Assembly (NCBI RefSeq): GCF_900141875.1
Contig: NZ_FQZE01000034.1
Span: 1-41,777 of the forward strand
Direction of reading: 5' to 3'
Length of the DNA stretch: 41,777 bases
Source: Tangfeifania diversioriginum
Lineage (GTDB): Bacteria > Bacteroidota > Bacteroidia > Bacteroidales > Prolixibacteraceae
Shown: positions 9,239 to 17,088 of the stretch, piece by piece
How the letters are laid out: every line of letters starts with the position of its first letter
Position numbering within the stretch: the stretch's first letter is position 1
Notes under the pieces: generated by a model
Databases searched by the model: none
Told to the model about the DNA's origin: nothing
Seen by the model: the letters and a program-made list of their open reading frames with translations, nothing else
Made by a program: the position numbers and the translations under genes

Positions 9239-9248
9239 CAAAAAGAAC
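9231..9248. promoter_or_regulatory. Candidate operator (GTTC-N10-GAAC) at the regulator promoter
   Basis: Dyad GTTCGCAACAAAAAGAAC covering the -33 element of the regulator promoter. It shares the half-sites, spacing and GTTCGYAAY...AGAAC pattern with the site before tolC. Overlap with -33 suggests repression of the regulator gene by its own product (inference). Confidence 0.5.
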
Positions 9249-9409
9249 CAAAATTTAAGCACACTGTTAACATTTAATTTAAGCAGGTAATTGTTTCAAC
9301 AAACGAGACAGTGAAGTCCGTTCCATTCTCCCCAACCTTCATTACTAAGGCGATAGTTTTTTTGAACTTCAGTAAAAATAAATCCTGATTTTTTTGTATT
9401 TTTCCTGTT

Positions 9410-10261
9410 ATGAGGAACAGGCAAAGAAATTATCCGCTCCACGGATGGCTGGGACTTCTACTGGCAGCCATATTCTGGTTTCTGAACTGGTATTTGGAGG
9501 GGGTACGAACACACCTTACATTTTTCCCACTATGGCTGGGATACATCCTGGCAATTGACGGACTTGTTTTCATGCGAAAAGGAACATCGCTGGTGAACAG
9601 AAGTAAAACCGGATTTCTTCTTCTGTTTATATTTTCAATACCGCTCTGGTGGTTGTTCGAACTTTTCAACACCGTGCTGCAAAACTGGCATTACACCGGC
9701 CGTGAATATTTTAGTGATGTGGCGTATGCATTGTATGCCTCACTGAATTTCAGTACTGTGCTGCCGGCCGTATTTGTTACAGGTGAATTTGTGTCAACCT
9801 TCCGGCTTCCGGCTTTAAACAAACGCCGTTGGAAAACCGGTAAAAATCTCCCCCCGTTCTTTTTCATCTCCGGGTGGGTTATGCTGGTTTTGTTCCTGGT
9901 ATGGCCGCGCATATTTTTTCCTTTTGTCTGGATATCGGTCTATTTTATTGTTGAACCCGTAAATTACTGGTTGGGGTTTAAAACTTTGCTACACTACACA
10001 CAAAGCGGCAACTGGCGGCCGGTTTGGAATCTCTGGATTGGCGTGGTGATATGTGGTTTTTTCTGGGAATTGTGGAATTACTACTCATGGCCCAAATGGA
10101 CCTACGAACTGCCTTATTTGAACCAGCCCAAAATTTTTGAAATGCCCCTTGCAGGCTACCTGGGTTACCTGCCGTTTTCACTGGAGTTATTTGCTTTGTA
10201 TAATCTACTGAGCGGAATGTTGCGAATAAAGGTTTCTGATAATTTTATACAACCGGAATGA
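9410..10261 (+). CDS. Polytopic membrane protein of unknown function, Trp-rich
   Basis: 283-aa integral membrane protein with about seven or eight hydrophobic segments (first ones near 12-30, 37-55 and 66-87). It is rich in Trp and Phe, with a conserved-looking C-terminal stretch containing FFWELWNYYSWPKW and MPLAGYLGYLPFSLE. The acidic and aromatic residues lining helices recall lycopene-cyclase-like or other lipid-modifying membrane enzymes, but I do not recognise the family and make no functional claim. Divergent from the efflux regulator; no partner gene follows on the same strand within 500 nt. Confidence 0.75.
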   Translation: MRNRQRNYPLHGWLGLLLAAIFWFLNWYLEGVRTHLTFFPLWLGYILAIDGLVFMRKGTSLVNRSKTGFLLLFIFSIPLWWLFELFNTVLQNWHYTGREYFSDVAYALYASLNFSTVLPAVFVTGEFVSTFRLPALNKRRWKTGKNLPPFFFISGWVMLVLFLVWPRIFFPFVWISVYFIVEPVNYWLGFKTLLHYTQSGNWRPVWNLWIGVVICGFFWELWNYYSWPKWTYELPYLNQPKIFEMPLAGYLGYLPFSLELFALYNLLSGMLRIKVSDNFIQPE

Positions 10262-10858
10262 GTGATTTGTCCATTACACAGTGATAATGTGAAATAATTC
10301 AAAGCTCAACAGCAATAAAAATACACTTCCGATTTAACATTAAGATAATAATTAATAATAGCCTGAATTACAGAACTTTAATCATTTGCTTTTGCCGAGG
10401 ATATTAGTTTGCCGGTATAAATTTCCACTTCTGAGTATGAAATATGAAAAAAGTATTTTTTCATTTAAAGAATTTTTTCTTTATTGCGAAAGAATTGAAA
10501 CAACATTTAACTTGATTGAAGATAATAACAGGGGAGGCATCAGGATGAAAAATTTTGAAGAAGTTTATTTGTTTAGTTTGAAGAATAAAGAGGAAATAGC
10601 CCTTATAACACCTATTTCACATAGAGTTGATTATTTTTACGAAATTGTAAATACGGCACACTGATTGTATAAAACTGGATTTTAATTGAGCAAAATTCTG
10701 TGAAGGTTATTAAAACAGGGTCAACTATGATTTTAATTAAAGAAAAAATTCTCTATAAAACAGATTAAAAAGTGTTTAAAGAAAAAAATGGATGCAATCA
10801 TACTGTATCATATTGATTTACAAAGCCATAAAAATACAATGTAAAACAGGAAGAATTC
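10262..10858. other. AT-rich gap between membrane protein and carboxyltransferase
   Basis: About 600 nt of strongly AT-rich DNA. It contains one weak small reading frame (listed separately). I see no convincing terminator, tRNA or repeat. The promoter of the carboxyltransferase operon should lie in its right half, but no good TTG-N19-TAnnTTTG match was found. Confidence 0.5.
10437..10664 (+). CDS. Possible small protein, 75 aa, unrecognised
   Basis: Small frame with an ATG start (MKYEKSIFSFKEFF) and a plausible mixed charged/hydrophobic composition, isolated in an AT-rich gap. An internal ATG at 10545 has a GGGGAGG sequence upstream, but Shine-Dalgarno sites are rarely used in this phylum. 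No domain recognised. It may be non-coding. Confidence 0.3.
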   Translation: MKYEKSIFSFKEFFLYCERIETTFNLIEDNNRGGIRMKNFEEVYLFSLKNKEEIALITPISHRVDYFYEIVNTAH

Positions 10859-12415
10859 ATGAAGGTATCAGAAAAAATTGAACTTTTAAAGAAAAAGCGG
10901 GAGGAAGCACTGGCCATGGGAGGCGGGGCAAGAATCGAAAAGCAACATCAGAAAGGAAAACTGACCGCCCGCGAACGCCTCGATTTACTATTCGACAATG
11001 GCACGTTCCGTGAAATTGATATGCTGGTGAAGCACCGTTCGGTGAATTTTGGCATGGAAAAAGTTGACATCAATTCCGATGGTGTAATTGTAGGACACGG
11101 TAAAGTAAACGGCCGCACGGTATTTGCATTTTCTCAGGATTTCACTTCGCGGGGAGGATCGCTGGGCGAAATGCATGCTGCTAAAATCAGCAAGGTAATG
11201 GACCTTGCTGTTAAAGCCGGAGCGCCGGTTGTGGGACTGAACGACTCAGGTGGCGCACGTGTGGAGGAAGGAGTTGATGCACTGAAAGGCTACGGCGAAA
11301 TATTTATGCGAAACTCCAGAGCCTCAGGTGTAATTCCACAAATTTCAGCCATTATGGGACCCTGTGCCGGCGGAGCTGTTTACTCGCCTGCCATGACCGA
11401 TTTTGTGTATATGGTGAAGAAGAAGAGTCACATGTTTATTACCAGTCCGTATGTGATTAAAACGGTTACCGGCGAAGAAACCACTTTTGAAGAACTGGGC
11501 GGTGCTATGGCACACAATGCAAAAAGCGGAAATGCCCATTTTGCCTGCGAGAGCGATGAAGAAACCATCGAATCGATAATCGAGCTGCTGAGTTATCTTC
11601 CAAATAACAACCTGGAAAATGCACCGATTGTTCCGATGGGTGATGATCCGGCACGTGTTTGCGAAGAGTTGGACACCATCATTCCCGATGATGCCAAAAT
11701 GCCTTACGACATGAAAAACATTATCGAATCGGTGCTCGACCACGACAGTTTTTATGAAGTACACGAGCATTATGCCGAAAATGCGATTGTAGGGTTCGGC
11801 AGATTGAATAACCAATCGGTAGGCATTATCGCCAATCAGCCGTTGATTCAGGCCGGGTGTCTCGATATCGATGCATCTGACAAAATCAGTCGGTTTGTGC
11901 GTACTTGCGATGCGTTTAATATTCCGTTGGTTACATTTGTGGATGTGCCCGGTTATTTACCCGGTGTTCAGCAGGAGCAAGGTGGAATTATCCGCCACGG
12001 CGCAAAATTGCTCTGGAGTTATGCCGAAGCTACCGTGCCGAAATTTACTGTGGTAACACGCAAAGATTATGGAGGGGCTTACCTGGCCATGTGTTCCAAA
12101 CAATTGGGCGCCGACATGGTTTTTGCCTGGCCTACCGCCGAAATTGCGGTAATGGGCGCAAAAGGTGCGGTTGAAGTAATTTCCACATACCGCAAAGAAA
12201 TTAATGAAGCTGAAGACAAAGCCGCCAAAACGCAGGAAAAAATCGATGAATACGAAGAAGCATTTAATGTTCCTTACCGGGCTGCCCAGCGCGGATACAT
12301 CGATGCGGTAATTATTCCTTCTGAAACACGCATGAGGTTAATTGATGCGCTGGAAGCTATGAGCACTAAAACCGAAGTGCTTCCGGCTAAAAAACACGGA
12401 AATATTCCATTATAA
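10859..12415 (+). CDS. mmdA: Acyl-CoA carboxyltransferase subunit (MmdA/PccB/transcarboxylase 12S type)
   Basis: 518-aa biotin-dependent carboxyltransferase that moves CO2 between carboxybiotin and propionyl/methylmalonyl-CoA. The N-terminal crotonase-like domain carries GARVEEGVDALKGYGEIF and the oxyanion glycines in GPCAGGAVYSPAMTDF; the C-terminal domain has GGIIRHGAKLLWSYAEATVPK and RKDYGGAYLAM. The MFITSPYVIKTVTGEETTFEELGGA segment is typical of the methylmalonyl-CoA decarboxylase alpha/12S branch. First gene of an operon with a small protein and a 5S-type pyruvate/oxaloacetate carboxyltransferase. That pairing suggests a transcarboxylase or decarboxylase in the succinate-propionate pathway. 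A GGAAG sequence lies just before the ATG. The symbol is by similarity of type only. Confidence 0.92.
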   Translation: MKVSEKIELLKKKREEALAMGGGARIEKQHQKGKLTARERLDLLFDNGTFREIDMLVKHRSVNFGMEKVDINSDGVIVGHGKVNGRTVFAFSQDFTSRGGSLGEMHAAKISKVMDLAVKAGAPVVGLNDSGGARVEEGVDALKGYGEIFMRNSRASGVIPQISAIMGPCAGGAVYSPAMTDFVYMVKKKSHMFITSPYVIKTVTGEETTFEELGGAMAHNAKSGNAHFACESDEETIESIIELLSYLPNNNLENAPIVPMGDDPARVCEELDTIIPDDAKMPYDMKNIIESVLDHDSFYEVHEHYAENAIVGFGRLNNQSVGIIANQPLIQAGCLDIDASDKISRFVRTCDAFNIPLVTFVDVPGYLPGVQQEQGGIIRHGAKLLWSYAEATVPKFTVVTRKDYGGAYLAMCSKQLGADMVFAWPTAEIAVMGAKGAVEVISTYRKEINEAEDKAAKTQEKIDEYEEAFNVPYRAAQRGYIDAVIIPSETRMRLIDALEAMSTKTEVLPAKKHGNIPL

Positions 12416-12432
12416 TTTTAAAATATACTGTT

Positions 12433-12624
12433 ATGACTACTTACGAAAAAAAGAGAAAAGCAGCCATGATAGCTGCAGCTTATTACATCGAACAGGAAAA
12501 AGCAAATGCAGTAGTATCCGAAAACAAAACACGTTTAGGCAGATGGTCGCGTACAGGTATTGAAATAAATATGAACAAGCGCCAGGTCATTCAGCTCAGG
12601 GGACGCGTGCTGCTCAGAGCCTAA
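12433..12624 (+). CDS. Small protein between carboxyltransferase subunits
   Basis: 63-aa basic, soluble protein with an N-terminal helix (KRKAAMIAAAYYIEQEKA) and a C-terminal RLGRWSRTGIEINMNKRQ...RGRVL segment. There is no membrane segment, so it is not an OadG-type gamma subunit. The W...G...M..R pattern recalls the short delta/epsilon-type subunits of methylmalonyl-CoA decarboxylase and acyl-CoA carboxylases, but I cannot confirm homology. It starts 17 nt after the 12S-type gene and probably acts with that enzyme. Confidence 0.7.
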   Translation: MTTYEKKRKAAMIAAAYYIEQEKANAVVSENKTRLGRWSRTGIEINMNKRQVIQLRGRVLLRA

Positions 12625-12653
12625 TGTTGTGTCAGCCATAAATCATCAAAAAT

Positions 12654-12806
12654 TGTCATTTCACGCGAAGCGATCACTTTGTGAGAATCCCGGTATTCCG
12701 GGTGAGCCCGCCTGACCGCCCGCCTGAATGACTTTGCCGGGCAGGGACGGGCAGGAAATCTCTGAATTTGAAACAGATTTCTCCTCGAATACTCGTCGAA
12801 ATGACA
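12654..12806. repeat. REP-like palindromic interspersed repeat
   Basis: About 150-bp element bounded by TGTCATTTC and its inverted copy GAAATGACA. It contains internal dyads (CCCGG/CCGGG) and C- and G-rich complementary tracts (GCCCGCC runs against GGGCAGG runs), far more GC-rich than its surroundings. Such TGTCATTTCG...CGAAATGACA units are common non-coding repeats in Bacteroidota genomes. No transposase is inside. Confidence 0.65.
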
Positions 12807-12819
12807 GCAATAGTTAGTC

Positions 12820-12870
12820 TGTCATCGTTTCATTATGCCCAATAAAATTGGGTGAAAACTCGAAATGACA
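12820..12870. repeat. Second, short copy of the GAAATGACA-bounded repeat
   Basis: Begins TGTCATCGTTTC, ends CGAAATGACA, and contains a perfect CCCAAT-AAA-ATTGGG hairpin. It directly follows the longer element and probably derives from the same family. Transcribed, the pair would form strong hairpins in the operon mRNA between the small protein and the biotin subunit. Confidence 0.5.
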
Positions 12871-12933
12871 AAAAATAATTGACGCAGCACTATATGTTGA
12901 ATGAACATAAAAAACAATTAAAAAGGAAAAACA

Positions 12934-14844
12934 ATGAAATACGATAAACACGGAGCGCTTAAAATGGCTCTACTGAAATTTGAAAAAGACCGGCCAAAGG
13001 CCGACAATCCGATAAAAATTAACGATTTAAGTTTACGCGACGGACACCAGTCGTTGTTTGCCACGCGTGGCCGCACCGAAGATATGATCCCGGTGGCTGA
13101 AATGATGGACAACGTAGGCTTTAATGCAGTGGAAACCTGGGGGGGCGCCACGTTCGATGCCATGCACAGGTATTTGGGTGAAGACCCGTGGGAGCGTTTG
13201 CGTACGCTGAAAAAGCACATGCCCAAAACGCCGTTTATGATGCTTTTGCGCGGTCAAAACGTAGTGGGTTACCGCAATTATGCCGACGATGTGGTGGAAG
13301 CATTCGTTCAGCGGGCTGCCGACAACGGAATGGATATTTTCCGCTGTTTTGATGCACTGAACGATTTTCGCAATTTTGAAACGGCAGCGAAAGTTATCAA
13401 AAACAACAAAAAACATTTTCAGGGAGTGGTGTGCTACACGCTCGATCAACCGCGGCTTGGAGGCGATGTGTACAATATGGAATACTACACCGGCAAAGTG
13501 AAAGAACTGGTTGATTTTGGTGTGGATTCCATCTGTATTAAAGATATGGCAGGTTTGATTGCTCCTTACGATATCTATAACCTGGTTCGTGAGATCAAAA
13601 AAATCACCGACATTCCTGTAAATTTGCATACCCACTTTACATCGGGCATGGGCGATCTGGCTATTTTTAAAGCCATCGAGGCGGGGGTGGATATTGTCGA
13701 TACCTGCATCGGTCCTTACGCTTACCGTACTTCCCACGCGGCGGTTGAACCGTTAATTATGTCGTTGTTGGGAACAAACCGAGACACCGGGTTGGACATC
13801 AACAAAGTGAATGAGATTGCTGCTGAAATGGAAAAATACATTCCGAAATACCGGCATTTGGACAACAGTCCGAAATACGCCATTACCGATATCAACGTGT
13901 TGCTCCATCAAACTCCGGGCGGAATGCTTTCAAACCTGGTAAACCAGCTGAAAGCAATGGATGCACTGGATAAGCTGGACGAGGTTTTCCGCCTGCTGCC
14001 AAAAGTGAGGAAAGATTTGGGGAACATTCCGTTGGTAACACCTACGTCACAAATTGTGGGTGTGCAAACAGTAAACAACGTACTGTTCGATTCTTACGAA
14101 GGCGAATATTCAAAAATTACCAAAGAGGTAAAAGACCTTTGCTACGGTTTGTACGGAAAAACTACCCTGCCCATCAATCCTGAAGTCCAGGAAAAAGCTC
14201 TGAAAGGTTATCCACGCGGAGAAACGCCGATTACCGTTCGTCCGGGGTCAATTTTGGAGCCTGAAATGGAGGAGGTAAAGAAAAAATTCGGTGACCTCGC
14301 TAAAAATAAAGACGATGAAGTGCTTTGCGCTTTGTATCCGGTAACCGGCAAGCGTTTTCTGAAATGGAAGTATGGACTTGAAGAAATTCCTGAAGACGTG
14401 AAACCAAAAACCATGGAGCAGGTGAAAAAGGAAGCCGAAATTGTGCGGAAAGCACTGGCAGGCGAACTCACCTCGAAAAAATCATCGGGTAACGGACGTG
14501 AACTGGAAGTCACGGTCGATGGTGAAACCTTCACGGTTGAGATTAACGATCCGAATTCAACCGGAGTTGCCGGTCCGCAGGTCCGCCGCAAAAAGAAAGC
14601 GGGAATAAAAGAGGTTGAACAAACAGGCAGCCTCACTGCTCCGCTTCCGGGAATGATTGTGGAGTATAAAAAAGCAGTGGGCGATAAAGTAAATGCCGGA
14701 GAAACTGTAGCTGTTATTGAAGCCATGAAAATGATGAATAATATAGACTCTGCGGTAGATGGTGTTGTGAAAGAGATCAAATTTGAAGCGAGTGACTCGG
14801 TTTCGAAAGGAGATGTGCTGATGATTATTGAACCTGCAGGTTAA
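12934..14844 (+). CDS. oadA: Biotin-containing pyruvate/oxaloacetate carboxyltransferase (OadA/PycB/transcarboxylase 5S type)
   Basis: 636-aa protein joining a 5S/OadA carboxyltransferase TIM barrel to a C-terminal biotinyl domain. Seen: NDLSLRDGHQS (about 31-40) with a metal/active-site Asp, the CIKDMAGL motif with the Lys expected to be carbamylated, metal ligands in NLHTHFTSGMG, and EAMKMMN with the biotin-accepting Lys at about 599. A proline/lysine-rich linker separates the two parts. With the 12S-type gene upstream this can transfer CO2 between methylmalonyl-CoA and pyruvate (transcarboxylase). No membrane OadB beta subunit lies in the window, which argues weakly against a sodium-pumping decarboxylase. 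A second ATG ten codons in is an alternative start. Confidence 0.93.
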   Translation: MKYDKHGALKMALLKFEKDRPKADNPIKINDLSLRDGHQSLFATRGRTEDMIPVAEMMDNVGFNAVETWGGATFDAMHRYLGEDPWERLRTLKKHMPKTPFMMLLRGQNVVGYRNYADDVVEAFVQRAADNGMDIFRCFDALNDFRNFETAAKVIKNNKKHFQGVVCYTLDQPRLGGDVYNMEYYTGKVKELVDFGVDSICIKDMAGLIAPYDIYNLVREIKKITDIPVNLHTHFTSGMGDLAIFKAIEAGVDIVDTCIGPYAYRTSHAAVEPLIMSLLGTNRDTGLDINKVNEIAAEMEKYIPKYRHLDNSPKYAITDINVLLHQTPGGMLSNLVNQLKAMDALDKLDEVFRLLPKVRKDLGNIPLVTPTSQIVGVQTVNNVLFDSYEGEYSKITKEVKDLCYGLYGKTTLPINPEVQEKALKGYPRGETPITVRPGSILEPEMEEVKKKFGDLAKNKDDEVLCALYPVTGKRFLKWKYGLEEIPEDVKPKTMEQVKKEAEIVRKALAGELTSKKSSGNGRELEVTVDGETFTVEINDPNSTGVAGPQVRRKKKAGIKEVEQTGSLTAPLPGMIVEYKKAVGDKVNAGETVAVIEAMKMMNNIDSAVDGVVKEIKFEASDSVSKGDVLMIIEPAG

Positions 14845-14892
14845 TTGGTTTTACCATTTATGAAAAACCTGAGATATTGGGTTACTCACTCA

Positions 14893-14927
14893 CCACATCG
14901 GTGTTCTTTTGGCTGACTGCGATGTGG
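14893..14927. terminator. Hairpin downstream of the biotin subunit gene
   Basis: Perfect 8-bp inverted repeat CCACATCG/CGATGTGG with a 19-nt loop, followed after a short gap by a TTTTTT run. It may act with the stronger terminator just downstream or stabilise the mRNA end. Confidence 0.35.
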
Positions 14928-14948
14928 CATTTATCGGATTTTTTGTGT

Positions 14949-14998
14949 AAAAGTTGCCCAGGGGTGTTAAAGATCATACACCTCTGGGTTTTAACTTT
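14949..14998. terminator. Bidirectional rho-independent terminator
   Basis: Stem CCCAGGGGTGT / ACACCTCTGGG with flanking A and T tracts on both sides (AAAAGTT before, TTTTAACTTTT after), so it works in both directions. It sits exactly between the convergent carboxyltransferase operon and the small lipoprotein gene. Confidence 0.8.
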
Positions 14999-15023
14999 TA
15001 TTATGAACCTGAAATAAACTGTG

Positions 15024-15359
15024 CTACGAGCAGTCCATTTCAGCAATATCTGCTTCGGCTTCAGCTACTGCTTCTTCCCAGGCCACTCTGCTTTGCCCTG
15101 TTAAAGTGGCACAATCACCATAGGGTTTTAACGCATCGATATAAGCCTGGGCGGCAGATCTGTATGCTTCGCAATTGGCTGGTGTTGGGTCGGAAGCATA
15201 AGTTTGTGCCGCAAGCGACATGCCTTCAATTTCGGCCTGAATTTCAGTTGACCAGGCAGTTGAACAGGGTTCGTCGGTAACATCGTCATCGTTGCTGCAG
15301 GCAGCAAGTCCCAAAATTCCAAAGGCCATAATTAGCGCGAATAGTACTTTTTTGTTCAT
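15024..15359 (-). CDS. Small secreted lipoprotein, unknown function
   Basis: 111-aa protein with a lipoprotein signal (MNKKVLFALIMAFGILGLAAC, lipobox LAAC, Cys at 21) followed by an acidic SNDDD stretch, a common surface-export-like signal in this phylum. The mature part is helical, rich in Ala, Glu and Tyr, with two further Cys pairs (ANCEAY, GDCATL and terminal DCS). Ends just before the bidirectional terminator. No family recognised. Confidence 0.8.
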   Translation of the reverse strand: MNKKVLFALIMAFGILGLAACSNDDDVTDEPCSTAWSTEIQAEIEGMSLAAQTYASDPTPANCEAYRSAAQAYIDALKPYGDCATLTGQSRVAWEEAVAEAEADIAEMDCS

Positions 15360-15474
15360 AGTGAAATTTTTAAGTTAATGTTTTAAAAAATAATTAATAC
15401 ACTACCGAACGTATTATTCTGGATGATGTTCATGAAAACCGGGATTGAAAATTATCAAGCCAGCCCGGAGACGT

Positions 15475-15818
15475 TTACAAATCCCCTGAAAATTCTTTCA
15501 GCCATTTTCGGTGCAGCTCTTCCAATATGTCTTTCTTTTTCAACAGCTGTTTTCGTAAGCCCTGGCGCTTTTTTCGGCATTTAACGTAAAAAAGCCTGCT
15601 GTACTTCCTGAAAGAATCTTTATAAGTTCCTCTGCATCCTTATGAAAATGATAAGGAAAGGAATATTTATCCGGTTGAAGTTTACGTATGTCAAACATAA
15701 ATTTCTCTGATTTTGCCAGGGTGCTTAACCTGGGCGCTAACGTTTCAACACTAAAGTCTTCCGGTGACTTTGCATCGGGCCTGAAATCCAGTTCTTCGGG
15801 TTTAATTATTGTTGCCAT
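15475..15818 (-). pseudogene. Truncated cupin gene fused out of frame to an unrelated C-terminal fragment
   Basis: The first about 72 codons (MATIIKPEELDF... to YSFPYHFHKDAEELIKILSGS) match the start of a small cupin family whose members are about 150 aa and continue with the second half of the barrel; here that half is missing. The frame then ends at 15540 after a non-cupin tail. In a second frame from about 15620 to a stop at 15475, a lysine/arginine-rich protein-like segment runs (SRLFYVKCRKKRQG ... EELHRKWLKEFSGDL). I read this as a deletion or recombination that joined two genes. Only the cupin part is recognised with confidence. Confidence 0.55.
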
Positions 15819-15946
15819 AACTCATTTCATTCTAATTATAAGCGGTTGGTTTGTTTCCTGGTTGAGATACTTCTACCTTGAAAAAATTGTGCAACTGACA
15901 GGAATCGACCAAAGTTGAATTTCAACAATTTAACCGGCATTAGCCA

Positions 15947-16816
15947 CTATGCATACATATATTCTTTGAGTACACTTTTGCTTTGGTGATGAGTTTTTAG
16001 TTTTTTAATTGCACCATCCATTATTTGACGCACCCTATCTTGTGACAATCCAAAAATGAATGCTGTTTCGCTCAAAGAAAGAGGCTCCTGTTCATTGAAT
16101 CCATATAAACAACGGACAATTTCAGAATCCCGCTCATTAAGCACTGCAAGCGAGCGTTCTATTTCTATCCGAAATGAATCTTTATTTAAGTGGGTTTCAG
16201 CACTGGGCGAATCTTCATTCAAAGTCATATCGTACAAATTCGTTTCACCCTCATTGCCAAGTGGGGCATCCATTGATATTTGGTCATTTACAGAATTTAT
16301 TACTTCTTCAACAATTTCATACTGCAAATCCAATAAATCGGATAATTCGTCGATAGTTGGTTCGCGAAGAAACTCATGGCTCAACTGGTTATACGCTTTA
16401 GTGATTTTATTTTTCAACCCCACTTTATTTTGCGGAACCCTCACTATTCTGGATTTCTCAGCTATTGCCTGCAAAATTGATTGCCTGATCCACCATACAG
16501 CATAAGAAATAAATTTAAACCCGCGGGTTCTGTCAAAACGCTCGGCAGCAGTGATTAACCCCACATTTCCCTCACTAATCAAATCCGATAAACTCAATCC
16601 CTGGTTCTGGTATTTTTTTGCAACAGAAACCACAAAACGAAGATTAGCCTTAACCAATTCATCAAGCGCTCTTTTATCCCCTTCTTCAATTCGGCGGGCA
16701 AGTTCAAATTCCTGCTCAGCGGTCAAAATATCTGTTTTGCCAATTTCCTGCAGGTAAATATTCAGGGTAAAATTATCACGATCGGTGAATTGTTTACTAA
16801 TTTTAAATTGCTTCAT
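15947..16816 (-). CDS. RpoD-type (primary-like, group 2) RNA polymerase sigma factor, divergent paralogue
   Basis: 289-aa sigma-70 factor with the short Bacteroidota primary-sigma layout: region 1.2 (NIYLQEIGKTDILTAEQEFELARRI), a well conserved region 2 (LRFVVSVAKKYQNQGLSLSDLI ... FISYAVWWIRQSI), region 3, and region 4. Region 4.2 reads FGLSQDRVRQIMDGAIKKLK, where the housekeeping factor of this phylum has FGLTRERVRQIKEKAIRRLR. Region 4 is otherwise loose (CLYGFNEQEPLSLSETAFI). These changes suggest a second, specialised sigma rather than the housekeeping one. Monocistronic-looking; the cupin remnant lies downstream. Confidence 0.9.
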   Translation of the reverse strand: MKQFKISKQFTDRDNFTLNIYLQEIGKTDILTAEQEFELARRIEEGDKRALDELVKANLRFVVSVAKKYQNQGLSLSDLISEGNVGLITAAERFDRTRGFKFISYAVWWIRQSILQAIAEKSRIVRVPQNKVGLKNKITKAYNQLSHEFLREPTIDELSDLLDLQYEIVEEVINSVNDQISMDAPLGNEGETNLYDMTLNEDSPSAETHLNKDSFRIEIERSLAVLNERDSEIVRCLYGFNEQEPLSLSETAFIFGLSQDRVRQIMDGAIKKLKTHHQSKSVLKEYMYA

Positions 16817-17088
16817 AGTAAATTTTTGTTATTGGGTTTCTATTTAGCTAAAGTCATCAAATCATTACAACCAAACACACATATCATCAATTTGTTTATA
16901 GATGTTCACTTAACGAAAGATTTTATTGCTGTCGCGAAACCCTTTTGCTGCATCGCCAGGCCTTGCGAGCGAAAAATTAAAACAGTGGCCAAGATGAAAC
17001 ACCGATGAAACCCGACGGACGATAGAACCGGAGAAAGGCTGTAAAAACAAACCTGAAGTAAGGTTGTTATTCTTGAAATTGAAACACA

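Noticed and set aside
10545-10664. Start at 10545 with GGGGAGG upstream for the small AT-rich frame.
   Set aside because: Shine-Dalgarno sites are little used in this phylum, the peptide would be only 39 aa, and nothing supports its expression.
12654-12806. The palindromic repeat as an insertion sequence.
   Set aside because: No coding sequence, no clear target-site duplication, and the ends match a common non-coding repeat type.
15475-15818. Cupin remnant as evidence for a mobile element.
   Set aside because: No transposase, inverted repeats or integrase nearby; a simple deletion explains it.
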